From the NCBI GenBank assembly GCA_035702985.1, contig DASSZD010000018.1, positions 1 to 37,775 on the forward strand: a DNA stretch of 37,775 nucleotides. Reading direction: 5' to 3'. This document shows, in pieces, positions 1 to 9,491 of this stretch (positions are counted from its first letter, which is position 1; every line of letters begins with the position of its first letter). The position numbers and the translations under genes are program-made. Below the pieces are notes generated by a model that saw nothing but the letters and a program-made list of their open reading frames with translations, had not been told where the DNA came from and did not search any database. Origin of the DNA: JAKAXG01 sp035702985 (lineage in GTDB: Bacteria > Actinomycetota > Acidimicrobiia > Acidimicrobiales > Palsa-688).

Positions 1-174
1 CCGGCCGGAGGGGCCCCCGCCGATCCGGCCGGGCCCGAGGGCGGGGTGCCCCTGGAGGGCGCCACCACCGAGGTGGAGGCCGGCCACGACCCCGGGTCGG
101 TGGGCGGCGGGCCGAGCCAGGAGGCCACCGGCTCGCCCGAGCTGCCGGACGACCCCGAGCTGCCGGACGACTGA
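1..174 (+). CDS. C-terminal end of an unidentified protein (partial)
   Basis: The reading frame is open from the first base to a TGA at 172-174, giving 57 residues with no start in the window. The peptide is rich in Gly, Pro, Ala and acidic residues. It ends in a tandem hexapeptide, PELPDD-PELPDD, encoded by a near-exact DNA repeat at about 139-171. Such a tail is typical of a disordered acidic C-terminus. Nothing in it identifies a family. A perfect palindrome follows at 201-226, consistent with the end of a transcription unit. Confidence 0.6.
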   Translation, partial: PAGGAPADPAGPEGGVPLEGATTEVEAGHDPGSVGGGPSQEATGSPELPDDPELPDD

Positions 175-200
175 GCTTCCTCCGGACACAGGCTGGATCG

Positions 201-226
201 ACGCCGGGGCCCGCGGGCCCCGGCGT
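201..226. terminator. Palindrome between convergent genes, possible terminator
   Basis: A perfect 26-base palindrome with arms ACGCCGGGGCCCG and its complement lies between the + gene ending at 174 and the - gene ending at 263. It could fold as a GC-rich hairpin on either strand. There is no T-run after it, so it would be a U-less terminator of the kind often seen in actinobacteria. Confidence 0.5.
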
Positions 227-262
227 CGGCCGTCTAGGGGCGCCCCGCCGGCGCCTCCGCCG

Positions 263-1789
263 TCACAGCGCCGGTCGGCTGCCCGAGTGGCGGTCGAGGA
301 AGGAGTACACGTCGGTCAGATCCACGCCCGGGTGGGGGCTGAACACCACGGTGTCGGTGGGCAGGCCGGACACGAAGTGGCTGTGGTCCCGGGCCGACGG
401 CCAGGCCACCCCCTCCCACCGGCGGAACGCCTCCTCCGGCGGCTGGCGGCAGCACGAAGGATCGGGACAGGTGGACCTGGCCCAGCGGGTGGTGTCCGAA
501 CCGCGGAACCAGTGACAGGCCGACTCAACGGTCCCGACGGTGATGGCGTCGCCCCGGTCCCGGTCGATGTCGATGTGGGTGACACACCAGAACGTGCCGG
601 TCACCGTCTCGGTGCGCTGGTAGTGCAGCGCGTAGGAGTCCTCCGACTCGAACGCCTGGCGGGAGCTCCACCACCGGCACAGCCGCTGCCCCTCGATGGT
701 GCCGTCCACGTCGGCCGGCAGCAGGACCCCGTCGTTCTCGTAGGCCTTCCACAGGCGGCCCTCGGGGTCGGACCTCTGGAAGTGGATGGGGATGTCGAAG
801 TGGCGGGTTATGAGGTTGGTGAGCCGGTGGGCGGCCATCTCGTAGGAGATGTAGAACATCTCGCTCAGGTCCTCGACCGAGATGTCCTCGCGGGCCTTGG
901 CGTCGGCCAGTACCCGCACCACCGAGCGCTCGGGGGCCAGCAGGGCGCCGGCGAAGTAGTTGGCCTCCACCCGCTGGCGCACGTAGGTATCGAAGTCCAC
1001 CGGGTCCCGGTGCCCGAGGGCGAAGTGGCCGAGCGTCTGGGCGATGACCGACCGGGAGGACCGCATCCCGCCGGTGGCGTTGCGCTGCGGCACGTAGACC
1101 ACCTGGCTGCGCACGTCGGTGATGGAACGGGTGGAGGGGGGCAGATCCTGGACCCGGGCGATGGTGAACCCGAAGTGGGCGGCCACGTCGGTCAGGTGCC
1201 GCTCCGACACCGCCCCCGGCCCGGCGTAGCCGACCGCCTGCAGGGCCGAGGTGGCCACCGTCTCTATCTCCTCGAAGTAGTTGTCCCGCTTGCGCATCTC
1301 GTCGCGCATGGCGGCGTTGGCCGCCCGGGCGCCCAGCGAGCCGGGTCCCTCCCCCGTCCCCGGCCGGGGCGGGTCCAGCGATATCGATCCGTAGGAGCCC
1401 GGGCCACTGGTCACGTCGCGCAGGCGCTCGAACAGGGCCACGATGTGCTCGAGGGCAGCGTCGTCGAGGCGACTGCTCGGCCGCAGATAGGGCAGCTGCA
1501 GGGCCCGGTAGCGCGGGTCGTCCTGCATGCGGGCCAGGGCCACCTCCAGCTCGGCCCGCCGATTCGGGGCGGCCGGCGAGAGCAGGTCGGCCGGCCGGCA
1601 GGCGAGCGCCGCGGCCAGCTCGTTGACGGTGGACAGGCGGGGCTCGCGGTGGCCGTTCTCCAGCTGCGACAGGTAGGAGGGCGGACGGCCCACCGCCGAG
1701 CCGAGCGCCTCGAGGGTCAGCCCGGCCTGACGACGTAGGTGCCTCAGGCGGTGCCCGAATACCAGGGGATCAAGCGCATCTTCCGACAT
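263..1789 (-). CDS. XRE-family regulator with ImmA/IrrE-like and DUF2083-type domains (RamB/ScfR-like)
   Basis: Probable transcriptional regulator of acetate and short-chain acyl metabolism. From the ATG at 1789 it has 508 residues: an N-terminal helix-turn-helix (about 12-70, with PSYLSQLENGHREP), a central M78/IrrE-like segment (about 200-340) and a Cys- and Trp-rich C-terminal part resembling DUF2083 (SACHWFRGSD, TCPDPSCC). This order is that of the RamB/ScfR family, known in Corynebacterium to control aceA and aceB. The divergent neighbours here are exactly those genes. The metallopeptidase HExxH motif is replaced by HFALGH, so protease activity is unlikely. The frame stays open upstream to an ATG at 1852. 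I prefer 1789 because 1790-1852 is AT-rich, encodes a low-quality peptide and holds the likely operators. No strong ribosome-binding site is seen at either start. Confidence 0.85.
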   Translation of the reverse strand: MSEDALDPLVFGHRLRHLRRQAGLTLEALGSAVGRPPSYLSQLENGHREPRLSTVNELAAALACRPADLLSPAAPNRRAELEVALARMQDDPRYRALQLPYLRPSSRLDDAALEHIVALFERLRDVTSGPGSYGSISLDPPRPGTGEGPGSLGARAANAAMRDEMRKRDNYFEEIETVATSALQAVGYAGPGAVSERHLTDVAAHFGFTIARVQDLPPSTRSITDVRSQVVYVPQRNATGGMRSSRSVIAQTLGHFALGHRDPVDFDTYVRQRVEANYFAGALLAPERSVVRVLADAKAREDISVEDLSEMFYISYEMAAHRLTNLITRHFDIPIHFQRSDPEGRLWKAYENDGVLLPADVDGTIEGQRLCRWWSSRQAFESEDSYALHYQRTETVTGTFWCVTHIDIDRDRGDAITVGTVESACHWFRGSDTTRWARSTCPDPSCCRQPPEEAFRRWEGVAWPSARDHSHFVSGLPTDTVVFSPHPGVDLTDVYSFLDRHSGSRPAL

Positions 1790-1795
1790 CTGTGT

Positions 1796-1848
1796 GAAAG
1801 TTTCGCTGTTTTTATCGTCATTGTCAAGGGTACGAAAAGTTTGGTTCG
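1796..1848. promoter_or_regulatory. Candidate operators for the RamB-like regulator, shared divergent promoter region
   Basis: An AT-rich stretch, rare in this window, separates the divergent regulator and aceB. It holds two copies of AAAGTTT, at 1797-1803 (in GAAAGTTTCG) and 1836-1842 (in CGAAAAGTTTGGTTCG), with cores 39 bases apart. The reverse complement AAACTTT is the core of the RamB box described for Corynebacterium. The match covers the core only, not the full 13-bp consensus. A minus-strand TTGACA at 1822-1827 could be the -35 of the regulator. Assignment as operators is inference from position and core match. Confidence 0.5.
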
Positions 1849-1880
1849 ACAAGATCGCGATTCTTTAGGAGAATGAGCGG

Positions 1881-3485
<1,605 letters not shown>

Positions 3486-3641
3486 CACCCGCCGGCCCGA
3501 CCGGCAGCCCGAGACCCACCAGCTTCACCATCCACCACCACCCGACCCGCAGCAACGGAAGCACCCACCACACCCGCACGCAGCACCGGGTCATCCAGCA
3601 CCCACCGATCGAACCTGACCGAAAGGAACCCCCCCCTTCCC
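3486..3641 (+). other. C-rich, G-poor leader between aceB and aceA
   Basis: These 156 bases hold no gene. By my count about 80 are C and only about 29 are G on the coding strand, with many CCACC and CACC runs and almost no self-complementarity from about 3516 to 3600. This is the composition of an unstructured RNA and of Rho-loading (rut) sites. It could set the relative expression of aceB and aceA or simply be a spacer. GAAAGGAA at 3621-3628 is the only Shine-Dalgarno-like run, some 13 bases before the aceA ATG. Confidence 0.4.
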
Positions 3642-4943
<1,302 letters not shown>

Positions 4944-4964
4944 TCCCACCGGTCACGGGGGGAA

Positions 4965-4993
4965 CGGAGGCCGCCCCACCGGGGCGGCCTCCG
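4965..4993 (+). terminator. Hairpin terminator after aceA
   Basis: A perfect 13-bp stem (CGGAGGCCGCCCC pairing with its complement) with a 3-base ACC loop starts 22 bases after the aceA stop. No T-run follows. It is the most terminator-like structure in the window and separates aceA from the next gene, which has its own promoter. Confidence 0.7.
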
Positions 4994-5029
4994 CCGCGTC
5001 ACGACCCGGCCGGGGCCGGGCCCGGGCCG

Positions 5030-5035
5030 TATTGT
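5030..5035 (+). promoter_or_regulatory. -10 element TATTGT, probable leaderless start
   Basis: TATTGT ends six bases before the ATG at 5042. Transcription would then begin at or within a base or two of the start codon. No Shine-Dalgarno sequence precedes the ATG, which supports a leaderless mRNA. No clear -35 is seen. Confidence 0.45.
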
Positions 5036-5041
5036 CTGGGC

Positions 5042-5860
5042 ATGACCGCCGACGCACTCTCCGGGTTCAGCCGGGAGCAGTTCCGGGACGGGACCACCGT
5101 CCACGACACGTACCGGCTGGGGTCCGGGCCGGCGGTGATCGTCATCTCCGAGGTGCCCGGCATCACCCCCGGGGTGGCCGGCTTCGCCCGCCGGGTCGCC
5201 GGGCGGGGCATGACCGTGGTGCTGCCCCACCTGTTCGGCACACCGGGCCGGGAGCCGTCGGGGAGGTACGCGGCCGGGACCATCGCCCGGCTGTGCATCT
5301 CCCGCGAGTTCTCCGGACTGGCCCTGGGCCGGTGCTCGGCGGTCATCTCCTGGCTGAGGGCCCTGGCCCGGGCCGAGCACCAGCGCTGCGGCGGCCCCGG
5401 CGTCGGGGTGGTGGGCATGTGCTACACCGGCGGCTTCGGCCTGTGCATGGCCGTCGACGAAGCGGTCCTGGCCCCGGTGCTCAGCCAGCCGGCCCTCCCC
5501 TTCGCCATCGGCGCCGCCCGCCGGGCCGACGTGCAGATGTCAGCCGCCGACTGGGACCGGGTGCAGCAACGGGCCCGCGACGAGGACCTGTGCGTCCTGG
5601 GACTGCGCTTCACCGGGGACCGGGCCGTACCGGCCGAACGGTTCGCCACCCTCAGGGAGAAGCTCGGCGGCAACTTCATCGCCGTGGAGCTGGACTCGTC
5701 CCCCGGCAACCCGTACGGGCATCCCCGCAACGCCCATTCGGTGCTGACCGAGCACCTGCAGGACCGGCCCGGGACCCCCACCCACGACGCCCTGGTCCAG
5801 GTGCTGGACTTCCTGGCCGGCCGCCTGGTCGGCGACGGGTCCGCCGGCCCCCGCGGCTAG
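5042..5860 (+). CDS. Dienelactone hydrolase family protein
   Basis: Probable cytoplasmic alpha/beta hydrolase of 272 residues. The nucleophile elbow is GMCYTGG with Cys127, matching the cysteine nucleophile of dienelactone hydrolase. Asp193 (TGDRAVP) and His227 or His232 (YGHPRNAHSVL) are candidates for the rest of the Cys-Asp-His triad. The family hydrolyses lactones and related esters; the true substrate cannot be read from sequence. The frame is open for more than 800 codons upstream, but that part only shadows aceA and aceB in another frame. The ATG at 5042 is supported by the -10 element just before it. The stop shares a CTAG with the stop of the convergent gene (5857-5860). Confidence 0.85.
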   Translation: MTADALSGFSREQFRDGTTVHDTYRLGSGPAVIVISEVPGITPGVAGFARRVAGRGMTVVLPHLFGTPGREPSGRYAAGTIARLCISREFSGLALGRCSAVISWLRALARAEHQRCGGPGVGVVGMCYTGGFGLCMAVDEAVLAPVLSQPALPFAIGAARRADVQMSAADWDRVQQRARDEDLCVLGLRFTGDRAVPAERFATLREKLGGNFIAVELDSSPGNPYGHPRNAHSVLTEHLQDRPGTPTHDALVQVLDFLAGRLVGDGSAGPRG

Positions 5861-6180
5861 GCCGCGGCCCGGTGCGGCTGGGCGCCGGGCAGCCGGGCGC
5901 ACAGCGCCACCGACATGTGCAGCGACCCGTCGGCGGCGGTGCGGTATATGTCCACCGTGCCGGTCAGGCTGTGGTGCACCACCGACCAGGGCGAGGCCCG
6001 GCCGGTGCGGACACACTCGACGGCCCGCTCCGACGCCGGTGCGCACACCCAGCACGGCCCGTCGTGGCCGGCCAGCTCGATCACCAGGTAGGTTCCCCCC
6101 GCCCCGGTCCCGACCGACACGTCGGCGCCGGGCACCGGGATGGTCTCTTCGAAACGCAACTGCGGGGGGACCGATCCCAT
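5857..6180 (-). CDS. Hypothetical protein, 107 aa
   Basis: I do not recognise this family. The reading frame runs from an ATG at 6180 to a TAG at 5857 and encodes a compact, soluble-looking protein with no signal peptide or membrane segment. It contains a CWVC (CxxC) motif near residue 44, a further Cys in AVECVRTGR, and a Trp/His-rich segment SPWSVVHHSLTG followed by VDIYR. GC-rich third positions suggest real coding. It starts 26 bases after the aldose epimerase stop on the same strand, so it is probably co-transcribed. Its stop overlaps the convergent hydrolase stop by four bases. No ribosome-binding site is evident. Confidence 0.6.
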   Translation of the reverse strand: MGSVPPQLRFEETIPVPGADVSVGTGAGGTYLVIELAGHDGPCWVCAPASERAVECVRTGRASPWSVVHHSLTGTVDIYRTAADGSLHMSVALCARLPGAQPHRAAA

Positions 6181-6206
6181 GCCACAGACGTCGGCGCGAG
6201 CGACCG

Positions 6207-7130
6207 TCAACTGAAGACCTCCACTCCCCAGGTTCCCTCGAAGCAGGCTCCCGGTTCCAGCTTCCGCAGGCCGTCGCCGGTCCGCAGGAAATTCGGCGCT
6301 CCGGTCATGGGTTCGACGGCCAGCCCCCGTCGCCGGCGGGCCTCCTCGCCCAGGGTGTCTCCGGAGAACACCATGAGGTGACTGTAGGCCCGGTCCACCC
6401 AGAGCCTGGCGGACCTGTCCCCACCGGCGCGGCGGAGTTCCGCCACCGCCCGCCCGTCCGCGCCGCGGACCAGATCGGTGAAGCACACGTCGAGATGAGC
6501 CGACCCGATCCTCCGGCCGGCGATGAAGTCCAGGTCGGTGCCGGCCACGTCGAACCGCCCGGCGGGCAACCCCCGCTGGTCGCTCCGGTAGGCGGTACGG
6601 GCCGGAAGGATCAGCTCCGCCTCGTCCACCGTGGCGCCGAAGGCGTAGAGGTAGGGATGCCATCCGAAGCCGGCCGGGCAGGTCTCGTCCGAACGGTTGG
6701 TGACCGAAGTGTGCACCGTCAGGCCGTCGGCGTGCAGCTGGTAGGTCACGGCCAGATCCAGGGTCCACGGCCAGCCCGGTTGGGGGTGCAGCCGGTAGGC
6801 CATCTCGGCCCGGTCATCGCCGACCGAGCGGGCCGTCCACGCCGACCAGCGGACCAGGCCGTGGATGGCGTTGTGAGCCTCCACCTCGTTGATGGCCGCC
6901 TGGTGACGCCGGCCGTCCCACTCGAACGATCCGTCGGCCAGCCGGTTGGGCCACGGCGCCAGCAGCTGGCCCCGGCCCCCGCTGCACATCTCCTCGGCGG
7001 CATAGCCGTCCAGGACCGGCCCGGAGTCGGTGCGGTAGTCGCGGATGCCGCCACCCACCTCGACCACGGTCAACGTCTGCCCGTGGGCCGAGATCCTCGT
7101 CTGGGCTCCGGACGGCAACGGCGCTGTCAC
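6207..7130 (-). CDS. Aldose 1-epimerase family protein
   Basis: Probable mutarotase interconverting alpha and beta anomers of a sugar. From the GTG at 7130 it has 307 residues, normal for the galactose-mutarotase-like fold. Landmarks are the early NRLADGSFEWDGRRH block, the catalytic-type His in NAIHGLV, GFGWHPYL and a late Glu in GLAVEPMTGAPN. The frame is open further to 7229, but that part crosses a strong hairpin (7190-7226). A TAATAC at 7138-7143 lies seven bases before the GTG, as expected for a leaderless message, so I chose 7130. The only same-strand neighbour downstream is the 107-aa orphan. The natural sugar is unknown. Confidence 0.88.
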   Translation of the reverse strand: MTAPLPSGAQTRISAHGQTLTVVEVGGGIRDYRTDSGPVLDGYAAEEMCSGGRGQLLAPWPNRLADGSFEWDGRRHQAAINEVEAHNAIHGLVRWSAWTARSVGDDRAEMAYRLHPQPGWPWTLDLAVTYQLHADGLTVHTSVTNRSDETCPAGFGWHPYLYAFGATVDEAELILPARTAYRSDQRGLPAGRFDVAGTDLDFIAGRRIGSAHLDVCFTDLVRGADGRAVAELRRAGGDRSARLWVDRAYSHLMVFSGDTLGEEARRRRGLAVEPMTGAPNFLRTGDGLRKLEPGACFEGTWGVEVFS

Positions 7131-7137
7131 AATCGTT

Positions 7138-7143
7138 GTATTA
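7138..7143 (-). promoter_or_regulatory. -10 element TAATAC for the epimerase, probable leaderless start
   Basis: On the minus strand TAATAC lies seven bases before the GTG at 7130, with no Shine-Dalgarno sequence between them. No convincing -35 was found. This decides the start of the epimerase gene. Confidence 0.5.
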
Positions 7144-7189
7144 CCCAATGCCGGCCGGTCGAGACGCGCCAACCCGGAGATGGACGCGA

Positions 7190-7226
7190 CGAAGGGCCCG
7201 GCGGGGGGGGGAAGCCGGGCCCTTCG
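7190..7226 (-). terminator. 13-bp hairpin with G-rich loop
   Basis: CGAAGGGCCCGGC at 7190-7202 pairs perfectly with 7214-7226. The loop of 11 bases is nine G followed by AA on the plus strand. It lies downstream of the acyl-CoA synthetase stop at 7358 and upstream of the epimerase start at 7130, so it probably ends the synthetase transcript. No U-run follows on the minus strand. Confidence 0.55.
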
Positions 7227-7286
7227 CATTCACGCCATTCGGTCCGGTCGGGGGGGAAAATACCGGCCGAAGCGCTTGTGATCATC

Positions 7287-7315
7287 AGTATGCCCCATCC
7301 CCACCTATCTTGCAA
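7287..7315 (-). promoter_or_regulatory. Candidate minus-strand promoter in an AT-rich gap
   Basis: On the minus strand TTGCAA (7310-7315) and CATACT (7287-7292) are separated by exactly 17 bases. They lie in the AT-rich gap 7227-7357 that has no gene. A transcript would begin near 7280 and meet the hairpin at 7190-7226 within about 90 bases. The gap also holds a 7-bp inverted repeat, ATCTGCA-T-TGCAGAT, at 7338-7352. It may drive a short RNA or an attenuated leader for the epimerase. Evidence is sequence match only. Confidence 0.35.
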
Positions 7316-7357
7316 GCCGTTTCAGGTACTTCTTAGTATCTGCATTGCAGATGTCGC

Positions 7358-8914
7358 TCATCGGCCCGGGCCGGCGGCCGGGCCTCCGGCCGGTGAGGAC
7401 GGCGCCCACGCCTGGCGCAGCTGGCGCTTGAGCACCTTCCCGGACCCGGTCTTGGGCAACTCCTCGACGAAGCTCACCGACCGGGGCACCTTGTAGCCGG
7501 CCATGTGCTGGCGGGCGAAGGCGATCACCTCGTCGGGCGTCACGTCGGGGCGGGCCGGGACCGCCACCGCGTGCACGCTCTCCCCCCACTGCTCGTCGGG
7601 AACGCCGAACACGGCCACCTCGAAGACGTCGGGGCAGGCGTCCAGGGCCGCCTCGATCTCCGCCGGGTAGATGTTCATGCCGCCGCTGATGATCATGTCG
7701 TTCTTGCGGTCGGCGATGTAGAAGTAGCCCTCCTCGTCGAAGTAGGCGATGTCGCCGACGGTGTGGAAGTCGCCCCGGGTGGCCGCCCTGAACTTGTCCT
7801 CCGCCTTGTAGTAGCCGCTGAAGGTGGTCTTGGACCGCACGTACAGTTCACCGGTCTGGTGCGCCTCGGTGACCTCCCCGCCGTCGGCGTCGAACAGCTT
7901 GATCTCGATCCCCGGGGCCGGCTTGCCGCACGATCCGGGTTTGCGCAGGTGGTCCTCGGGGCCGAGCACGGTGTCCACGCCGAGCTCGGTGGAGCCGTAC
8001 ACCTCCCACAGGGAGTCCGCCGGGAAGTCCGCCAGGTACATCTTCTTCAGGGTCAGCGTCCACGGGGCGGCGTTGGCGATGAGCCGTCGCATGCTGGACC
8101 GGTCGTAGCGGGCCTTCACCTCGGGGGGCAGGCTGCACACCATGCGGATGGGGGTGGGGGCGGTGAAGGTGGTGGTGACCCGGTAGGTCTGAACCAGCCG
8201 CAGCCAGTCCTCGGCGTCGAACTTGTGCTGCACCACGATGGTGTTGCCGAGGGCGTGGGCGATACCGGCGAAGCCGCCCGGCCCGGAGTGGTACAGCGGG
8301 CCGGTGGTCAGGTACACGTCGTCGGGCACGTAGCCGATCAGCTCGAGCAGGCCGGCCGAGGCCCTGGGGTCTATCCGGCTGCTGCGCACCGCCCCCTTGG
8401 GCTTGCCGGTGGTGCCCGAGGTGTAGATCATGGTCTGGCCGCCGGCGGCCATGGCCTCCTCGTCCACCGGCGGGACGGTGGACGGCAGGGCGTCCAGCCG
8501 CCTCTCCAGGCCGCCGTCGCCGTCGAAGACGAGCACCTGGGCCACCTTGGGGATCCGGTCGCGGATGGACTCGATCAGCCCGGCGTACTCGGCGTCGACA
8601 TAGACCACGCCGGCGTCGGAGTTGTCGATGACGTAGGCGGCCTCGTCGGGGGCCAGCCGGTAGTTGATGGGCACGCCTATCGCCCCGACCTTGCGGATGG
8701 CGTGGGTCATGGCGATCAGCGCCGCCGAGTTCTGGCCCAGCCACGCCACCTTGGAGGCCGGCCCCACGTCCAGCGACAGCAGCAGATGGCCCAGCCGGTT
8801 GGCCCGGGCGTCGAGCTCGGAGAAGCTCCAGGTCACCACCGGCCGGCCCGGACGGTCGTCGATCACCGCCGGCTTGTCGGGCTGCTTCTCGGCGTAGATG
8901 GCGAGCACGTCCAC
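7358..8914 (-). CDS. Acyl-CoA synthetase (AMP-forming ligase)
   Basis: ATP-dependent activation of a carboxylic acid to its CoA thioester through an acyl-adenylate. The 518-residue ANL-superfamily protein shows the P-loop YTSGTTGKPKG, the adenine-binding YGSTELG, the hinge-side motif GDIAYFDEEGYFYIADRKNDMIISGG and the catalytic Lys in PKTGSGKVLKRQL. The set resembles the FadD/FCS type; chain length and substrate are not readable. The GTG at 8914 is chosen because AAGGGGG lies nine bases before it. An upstream TTG in frame at 8953 lacks such a site. It lies 109 bases after the SRPBCC gene on the same strand. The C-terminus is a Pro/Gly/Ala tail. Confidence 0.92.
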   Translation of the reverse strand: MDVLAIYAEKQPDKPAVIDDRPGRPVVTWSFSELDARANRLGHLLLSLDVGPASKVAWLGQNSAALIAMTHAIRKVGAIGVPINYRLAPDEAAYVIDNSDAGVVYVDAEYAGLIESIRDRIPKVAQVLVFDGDGGLERRLDALPSTVPPVDEEAMAAGGQTMIYTSGTTGKPKGAVRSSRIDPRASAGLLELIGYVPDDVYLTTGPLYHSGPGGFAGIAHALGNTIVVQHKFDAEDWLRLVQTYRVTTTFTAPTPIRMVCSLPPEVKARYDRSSMRRLIANAAPWTLTLKKMYLADFPADSLWEVYGSTELGVDTVLGPEDHLRKPGSCGKPAPGIEIKLFDADGGEVTEAHQTGELYVRSKTTFSGYYKAEDKFRAATRGDFHTVGDIAYFDEEGYFYIADRKNDMIISGGMNIYPAEIEAALDACPDVFEVAVFGVPDEQWGESVHAVAVPARPDVTPDEVIAFARQHMAGYKVPRSVSFVEELPKTGSGKVLKRQLRQAWAPSSPAGGPAAGPGR

Positions 8915-9023
8915 TGGCGGGAACCCCCTTGCGGCCCGCCCTCGGCGGTTCAAGCGGCCGGTGCCGCCTACGGGCCTTCGAGGAGCCTACACAGAGCGGT
9001 GGCCGGGTCCGGCGGGACCCCCG

Positions 9024-9491
9024 CTAGTCGCGCCCGGAGGCGAAGTGGGCGACCACGTTGGCCACCGAGGAGGCCACGTTCTTCTCGTGGGAGCGCGGGT
9101 AGCCCAGCAGTTTGAGGACGGGCGGCAGCTTGGCGGTCGACATGTCGAAGGTCTCGGTGACCTTGGACCGGCCGTCACCGGCGTCCTCGATCTGCCAGCG
9201 CCACCGGTGACCGGAGAAATGGCACCAGGCGATGCGCCGGTCCGGTTCGAACTCGACGACCTTGTTGGTGATCCGGTAGGGCAGGCCGATCCTCATGTTC
9301 ATGCCGAAGCGGTCCCCGAGCGAGAGGACCTCCGGCCCGCTGACTGCTCCCTTGACCGAAGAATCACCGCTGATCACCGGGTGGTTGGCCGGCCGGCGGA
9401 CGAAATCGAACACCTCGGCGGGCGGGGCGTCGACCACGGCGCTGGCGCTCACCGAGTCCGACCCCACCTGGGTCTCCACCCGGTCGCTCAC
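9024..9491 (-). CDS. SRPBCC-family protein (polyketide cyclase/START-like)
   Basis: A 155-residue single-domain protein of the SRPBCC helix-grip fold, which binds hydrophobic ligands in a deep cavity. Typical features are the opening SASAVVDAPPAEVFDFVRRPANHPVIS, the central YRITNKVVEFEPDRRIAWCHF and the Trp-rich HRWRWQIE before a long C-terminal helix. The GTG start at 9491 overlaps the stop of the upstream acyl-CoA synthetase in GTGA, so the two are translationally coupled. This suggests it serves the same lipid or acyl pathway. No catalytic role can be inferred. Confidence 0.85.
   Translation of the reverse strand: MSDRVETQVGSDSVSASAVVDAPPAEVFDFVRRPANHPVISGDSSVKGAVSGPEVLSLGDRFGMNMRIGLPYRITNKVVEFEPDRRIAWCHFSGHRWRWQIEDAGDGRSKVTETFDMSTAKLPPVLKLLGYPRSHEKNVASSVANVVAHFASGRD

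Noticed and set aside
139..171. Short tandem DNA repeat at the end of the first partial gene
   Set aside because: It encodes a repeated PELPDD peptide in an acidic tail and is explained by coding sequence, not by a separate repeat element.
1790..1852. N-terminal extension of the RamB-like regulator to an ATG at 1852
   Set aside because: The 21 extra residues are polar, AT-codon rich and overlap the probable operators and promoter. The HTH begins after the ATG at 1789. I cannot exclude 1852 without mapping.
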